Part shown: piece after piece, positions 13,184 to 15,667 of the stretch
Numbering within the stretch: the stretch's first letter is position 1
How the letters are laid out: each line of letters begins with the position of its first letter
Assembly (NCBI GenBank): GCA_045532865.1
Contig: JAZSGT010000055.1
Coordinates: forward strand, 1-15,667
DNA: 15,667 nucleotides
Direction: 5' to 3'
From: RGIG4140 sp045532865
GTDB taxonomy: Bacteria; Pseudomonadota; Alphaproteobacteria; CAAHEQ01; UBA3637
Notes under the pieces: generated by a model
Told to the model about the DNA's origin: nothing
Seen by the model: the letters and a program-made list of their open reading frames with translations, nothing else
The model's database searches: none
Made by a program: the position numbers and the translations under genes

Positions 13184-15265
13184 ATGTCACTTGATTCGTT
13201 TTTTAATCCGTCAAGCATTGCAGTTGTCGGTGTTTCAAATGACCCTAGTAAATTAGGTGCCGTTGTTTTTAATAATGTAATTGATGCAGGTTTTGAAGGT
13301 AAGTTATATGCCATTAATCCAAAATGTGCTGGACAAGAACTTTATGGTAAACCATGTTATGCTTCTGTTGCAGATTTGCCTGAAGCAATGGATTTGGTCG
13401 TTGTTGTTGTACCTGCTAAGTTTACAATGCCTGTTATTGATGACGCTATTAAAAACAAAACAAAAAATATCAGCATTATTACAGCTGGATTTGGTGAAGT
13501 TGGTAACCATGAATTAGAAGATTCAATTGCTGAAAAATGTATTCAAAATAAAATCAACCTTTTAGGCCCTAACTGTTTAGGCCACATTTCAACTTTTGAT
13601 AAAGTAAATGCAAGTTTTGCTGATGGATTTCCTTCACAAGGTAACGTTGCCTTTATTTCTCAATCTGGTGCATATTGTTCTGCATTAATGGACTGGGCTC
13701 GTGAAAAAGGAATTGGATTTTCTCACTTTATTTCAATTGGGAACAAAGCATTATTAGCTGAAGACCGTTTGCTTGATGCGTTGAAAAATGATAAAAATAC
13801 AACAGCATTTATTTTCTATTTGGAATCTCTTAAAAATGGTAAAGAATTCCTTCGTGTTTTAAAAGAAGTTTCAAAAACAAAGCCTGTTGTTATTATGGAA
13901 CCAGGTAAATCTCAAAAAGCACAAGCTGCAAGTTTGTCGCATACTGGTTCATTAGCTCCAAACTATCGTGTTCTTGAAATAGCTCTTAAAGGTTCAGGTG
14001 CAATTCAAGCCTATACAACAAGAGAATTGTTTGGCCTTTTAGAAGTTTTACAATACGCAAAACACACAGAATTTGATGGTTCAGTTGCTATCCTTACAAA
14101 TGCAGGTGGCGTTGGCGTGTTATCAAGTGATTTATGTGAAGACAATGGTTTAGATTTGGCTCGTCCATCAGATAAAACAATTGAAGCATTAAAAGCTGTT
14201 CTTCCAGCCGAAGCTGCTTTTGGTAACCCAATTGATGTTATTGGTGATGCAAGAGCTGACAGATACGAAGCTGCTTTAAAAGTTCTTTGTGAATCAGGTG
14301 AATACAAAAACATTATTGTTCTTTTAACACCTCAAATGGTTACAGATTCAACAGGTACAGCTGAAGCTATTGTTAAAGTTTCAAAAGAATATAACAATGT
14401 GAATATTTTTGCTGTTTTTGTTGGTGGGGTTAAAGTTAAAGAAGGCCGTGCTATTTTAGATGAAAATAAAGTCTTAAATTATGAATATCCAATTGATATT
14501 ATCCGTTTATTAGGACTTTTAAAAGCTCAAATGGCATATCGTGGTGTTCAAAATGTAACTGTTGAAACAAATGAGGTTCCATCTTCAATTATGTCAGCAG
14601 TTAATGCTGCAAAACAAGAAGGGTTGGCTTCATTACCACAAAACGTTGTTAACATGATTATGGATCACTATGGTATTGATTATCCAAAGAGTGGTAACTT
14701 CACAGATCGTGAAGTAGCACTTGCTTTCTGCAAAAACATTTTCCCAGCTCCAGTTGTATTGAAGTTGTCAGCTCCTGATGCGCTTCACAAAACTGAAATG
14801 AAGGGTATTTACTTGAATGTTAATGATGAAGCAAGTTTTGATGAAGCATGGAATGGCTTGAATGGCTCAATTCAAAAATTTGAATTGAAGGGCGCCAGTG
14901 TTCTTATTCAAGAAATGATTGTTAAAGCAACAGAAACAATTATCGGCGTCAATTCAGATAAAAACTTTGGTCGTATTATGGTCTTTGGTACTGGTGGTAT
15001 TTATACAGAAGTGATGAAAGATACAACACTTCGTATCTTACCAGCAGCAGATTTTGACGCAATGATTAAAGAAACAAAAGTTGGTACTATTTTAAATGGT
15101 GTACGTGGTGAAGAACCAAAAGCAGTTGGTCCTTTGGCTGAAACACTTAAAAAAGTTCAACAAGTTGTTTTGGAAATTCCACAAATCACATCTATTGATG
15201 CCAACCCAGCTTTAGTTACAAAAGACAGAGCTGTTGTGGTTGACTTTAAAATGTTGCTTAAATAA
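13184..15265 (+). CDS. Acetate-CoA ligase (ADP-forming), fused alpha and beta subunits
   Basis: This 693-aa enzyme interconverts acetyl-CoA (or related acyl-CoA), ADP and phosphate with the free acid, CoA and ATP, usually making ATP in fermentation. Domains in order: CoA-binding Rossmann domain (1-135, SIAVVGVSND, LGPNCLG at 127-133); succinyl-CoA-ligase-like domain (150-290) with SQSGA at 159-163 and phosphohistidine His253 in SLSHTGSLA; a second ligase domain (295-455, TNAGGVGVL, GNPIDVIG); and an ATP-grasp domain (480-693) with His535 in DALHKTE, MVFGTGGIYTEV and IDANP. Full length without a GNAT domain distinguishes it from Pat-type protein acetyltransferases. The start at 13184 is chosen because AAAGGAG (13172-13178) lies five bases upstream; the ATG at 13169 precedes that site. 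It is monocistronic. Confidence 0.93.
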   Translation: MSLDSFFNPSSIAVVGVSNDPSKLGAVVFNNVIDAGFEGKLYAINPKCAGQELYGKPCYASVADLPEAMDLVVVVVPAKFTMPVIDDAIKNKTKNISIITAGFGEVGNHELEDSIAEKCIQNKINLLGPNCLGHISTFDKVNASFADGFPSQGNVAFISQSGAYCSALMDWAREKGIGFSHFISIGNKALLAEDRLLDALKNDKNTTAFIFYLESLKNGKEFLRVLKEVSKTKPVVIMEPGKSQKAQAASLSHTGSLAPNYRVLEIALKGSGAIQAYTTRELFGLLEVLQYAKHTEFDGSVAILTNAGGVGVLSSDLCEDNGLDLARPSDKTIEALKAVLPAEAAFGNPIDVIGDARADRYEAALKVLCESGEYKNIIVLLTPQMVTDSTGTAEAIVKVSKEYNNVNIFAVFVGGVKVKEGRAILDENKVLNYEYPIDIIRLLGLLKAQMAYRGVQNVTVETNEVPSSIMSAVNAAKQEGLASLPQNVVNMIMDHYGIDYPKSGNFTDREVALAFCKNIFPAPVVLKLSAPDALHKTEMKGIYLNVNDEASFDEAWNGLNGSIQKFELKGASVLIQEMIVKATETIIGVNSDKNFGRIMVFGTGGIYTEVMKDTTLRILPAADFDAMIKETKVGTILNGVRGEEPKAVGPLAETLKKVQQVVLEIPQITSIDANPALVTKDRAVVVDFKMLLK

Positions 15266-15281
15266 ATATTACAGTAACTTC

Positions 15282-15316
15282 AAAAAAACTCGTCTAGATT
15301 TTAGGCGAGTTTTTTT
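15282..15316 (+). terminator. Rho-independent terminator of the acetate-CoA ligase gene
   Basis: ACTCGTCTA (15288-15296) and TAGGCGAGT (15302-15310) form a 9-bp stem with one G-T pair and a 5-base loop, followed by a U run and preceded by a matching A run. Confidence 0.93.
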
Positions 15317-15386
15317 GTGTTGAGAAAACCCGTGATAAGGTGGTGAGATTTTTTTGTGAATGGGTAATTCTTTCTTTATAAAATCA

Positions 15387-15414
15387 AACCCCTTGCAAAA
15401 AGATGCAAGGGGTT
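15387..15414 (-). terminator. Terminator of the outer-membrane protein gene
   Basis: AACCCCTTGCA (15387-15397) and TGCAAGGGGTT (15404-15414) form a perfect 11-bp stem with a 6-base loop, 19 bases past the minus-strand stop codon. The downstream transcript is TTTGATTTT, a broken U tract. Confidence 0.8.
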
Positions 15415-15433
15415 AAAGAGTGTGCTGATTCGA

Positions 15434-15667
15434 TTAGAATTTATATTTCAAAGAAGCAAGACCAGTGTGATTTGTGTAATCACCTTTGAACAAGCCTTCA
15501 TATTCTAATGCAACTTCAGTTTTTCAGTTGATATCTAAGCCGACACGAGCGCCGATTTCAATACCAAACTTATCAAGATTTTCTGTTACAACATCATATC
15601 TTGCACCGTTGACAAGAGTGACTGAATTTTCCATATCTGGTTGAATGAAGTCATATGTCAAAGCAGC
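15434..15667 (-). pseudogene. Autotransporter-type outer-membrane barrel C-terminus with in-frame TGA (partial)
   Basis: The minus strand from the right edge encodes about 77 residues of a beta-barrel end: alternating strands, FGIEIGARVGLDIN, then EVALEYEGLFKGDY, NHTGLASLKYKF and TAA. The closing strand with terminal Phe and the YEG...Y.NHTG pattern are typical of autotransporter beta-domains recognised by the BAM machinery. A TGA at 15524-15526 interrupts the frame in the turn between DIN and KTE, so the last two strands would not be made under the standard code. The interruption may be a nonsense mutation, a sequencing error or readthrough. The remainder of the gene is outside the window. 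Confidence 0.75.

Noticed and set aside
7070..15667. Alternative genetic code with TGA as Trp, suggested by the in-frame TGA in the barrel gene
   Set aside because: Trp is encoded by TGG throughout, long frames contain no internal TGA, one gene (ending at 7070) stops at TGA, and the barrel TGA sits in a turn where Trp is not expected.
1..15667. CRISPR array, toxin-antitoxin pair or complete defence system
   Set aside because: No regularly spaced repeats and no recognisable toxin, antitoxin, nuclease or restriction motifs were seen on either strand.

Overview
The window is about 15.7 kb of AT-rich DNA from a Gram-negative (diderm) bacterium. The evidence for this is an outer-membrane beta-barrel C-terminus ending in Phe at the right edge, strong AAGGAGG-type ribosome binding sites, sigma70-like promoters and a CCA-encoding tRNA-Ser. 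An ADP-forming acetate-CoA ligase, ankyrin and leucine-rich-repeat proteins, and a serine-recombinase remnant of the type carried by gut Firmicutes elements would fit a fermentative, host-associated, low-GC alphaproteobacterium. That taxonomic guess is inference and cannot be proven from the window.

Layout. Bases 2-421 (+) hold the broken end of a large serine recombinase, with visibly higher GC than its neighbours. From 387 to 9499 everything is on the minus strand: a 1127-aa leucine-rich-repeat protein (387-3770), a divergent subtilisin-like protein (3918-5435), a Nudix hydrolase (5573-6025), a tRNA-Ser(GGA) with a 125-bp direct repeat carrying a copy of the tRNA 3' end (6085-6440), and four accessory genes (6508-9499). 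Three of those four encode paralogous single-pass membrane proteins with Thr/Pro/Ser/Asn-rich tails and a Trp-rich motif just before the membrane helix. A divergent promoter region (9500-9678) leads to a plus-strand pair: a 655-aa ankyrin-repeat protein and a small helical protein (9679-12082). These converge, with a 4-nt gap, on a minus-strand N-acetylmuramoyl-L-alanine amidase (12087-12977). The plus-strand ADP-forming acetate-CoA ligase follows (13184-15265) with its own promoter and a textbook terminator. The right edge is the C-terminus of a minus-strand autotransporter-type barrel that carries an in-frame TGA.

How the genes may work together. Many of the genes have their own near-consensus promoter (TTGACA-like, 16-17 nt, TATAAT-like), so this is a set of separately expressed accessory genes rather than one operon. 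The LRR protein, ankyrin protein and subtilisin-like protein lack N-terminal signal peptides and are of kinds often found among host-interaction effectors. The three membrane paralogues and the amidase look envelope-related and end in similar N-[TS]-G-containing tails. No complete defence system, CRISPR array or intact mobile element is present. The most novel-looking content is the membrane-protein family, the large LRR protein and the tRNA-linked repeat.
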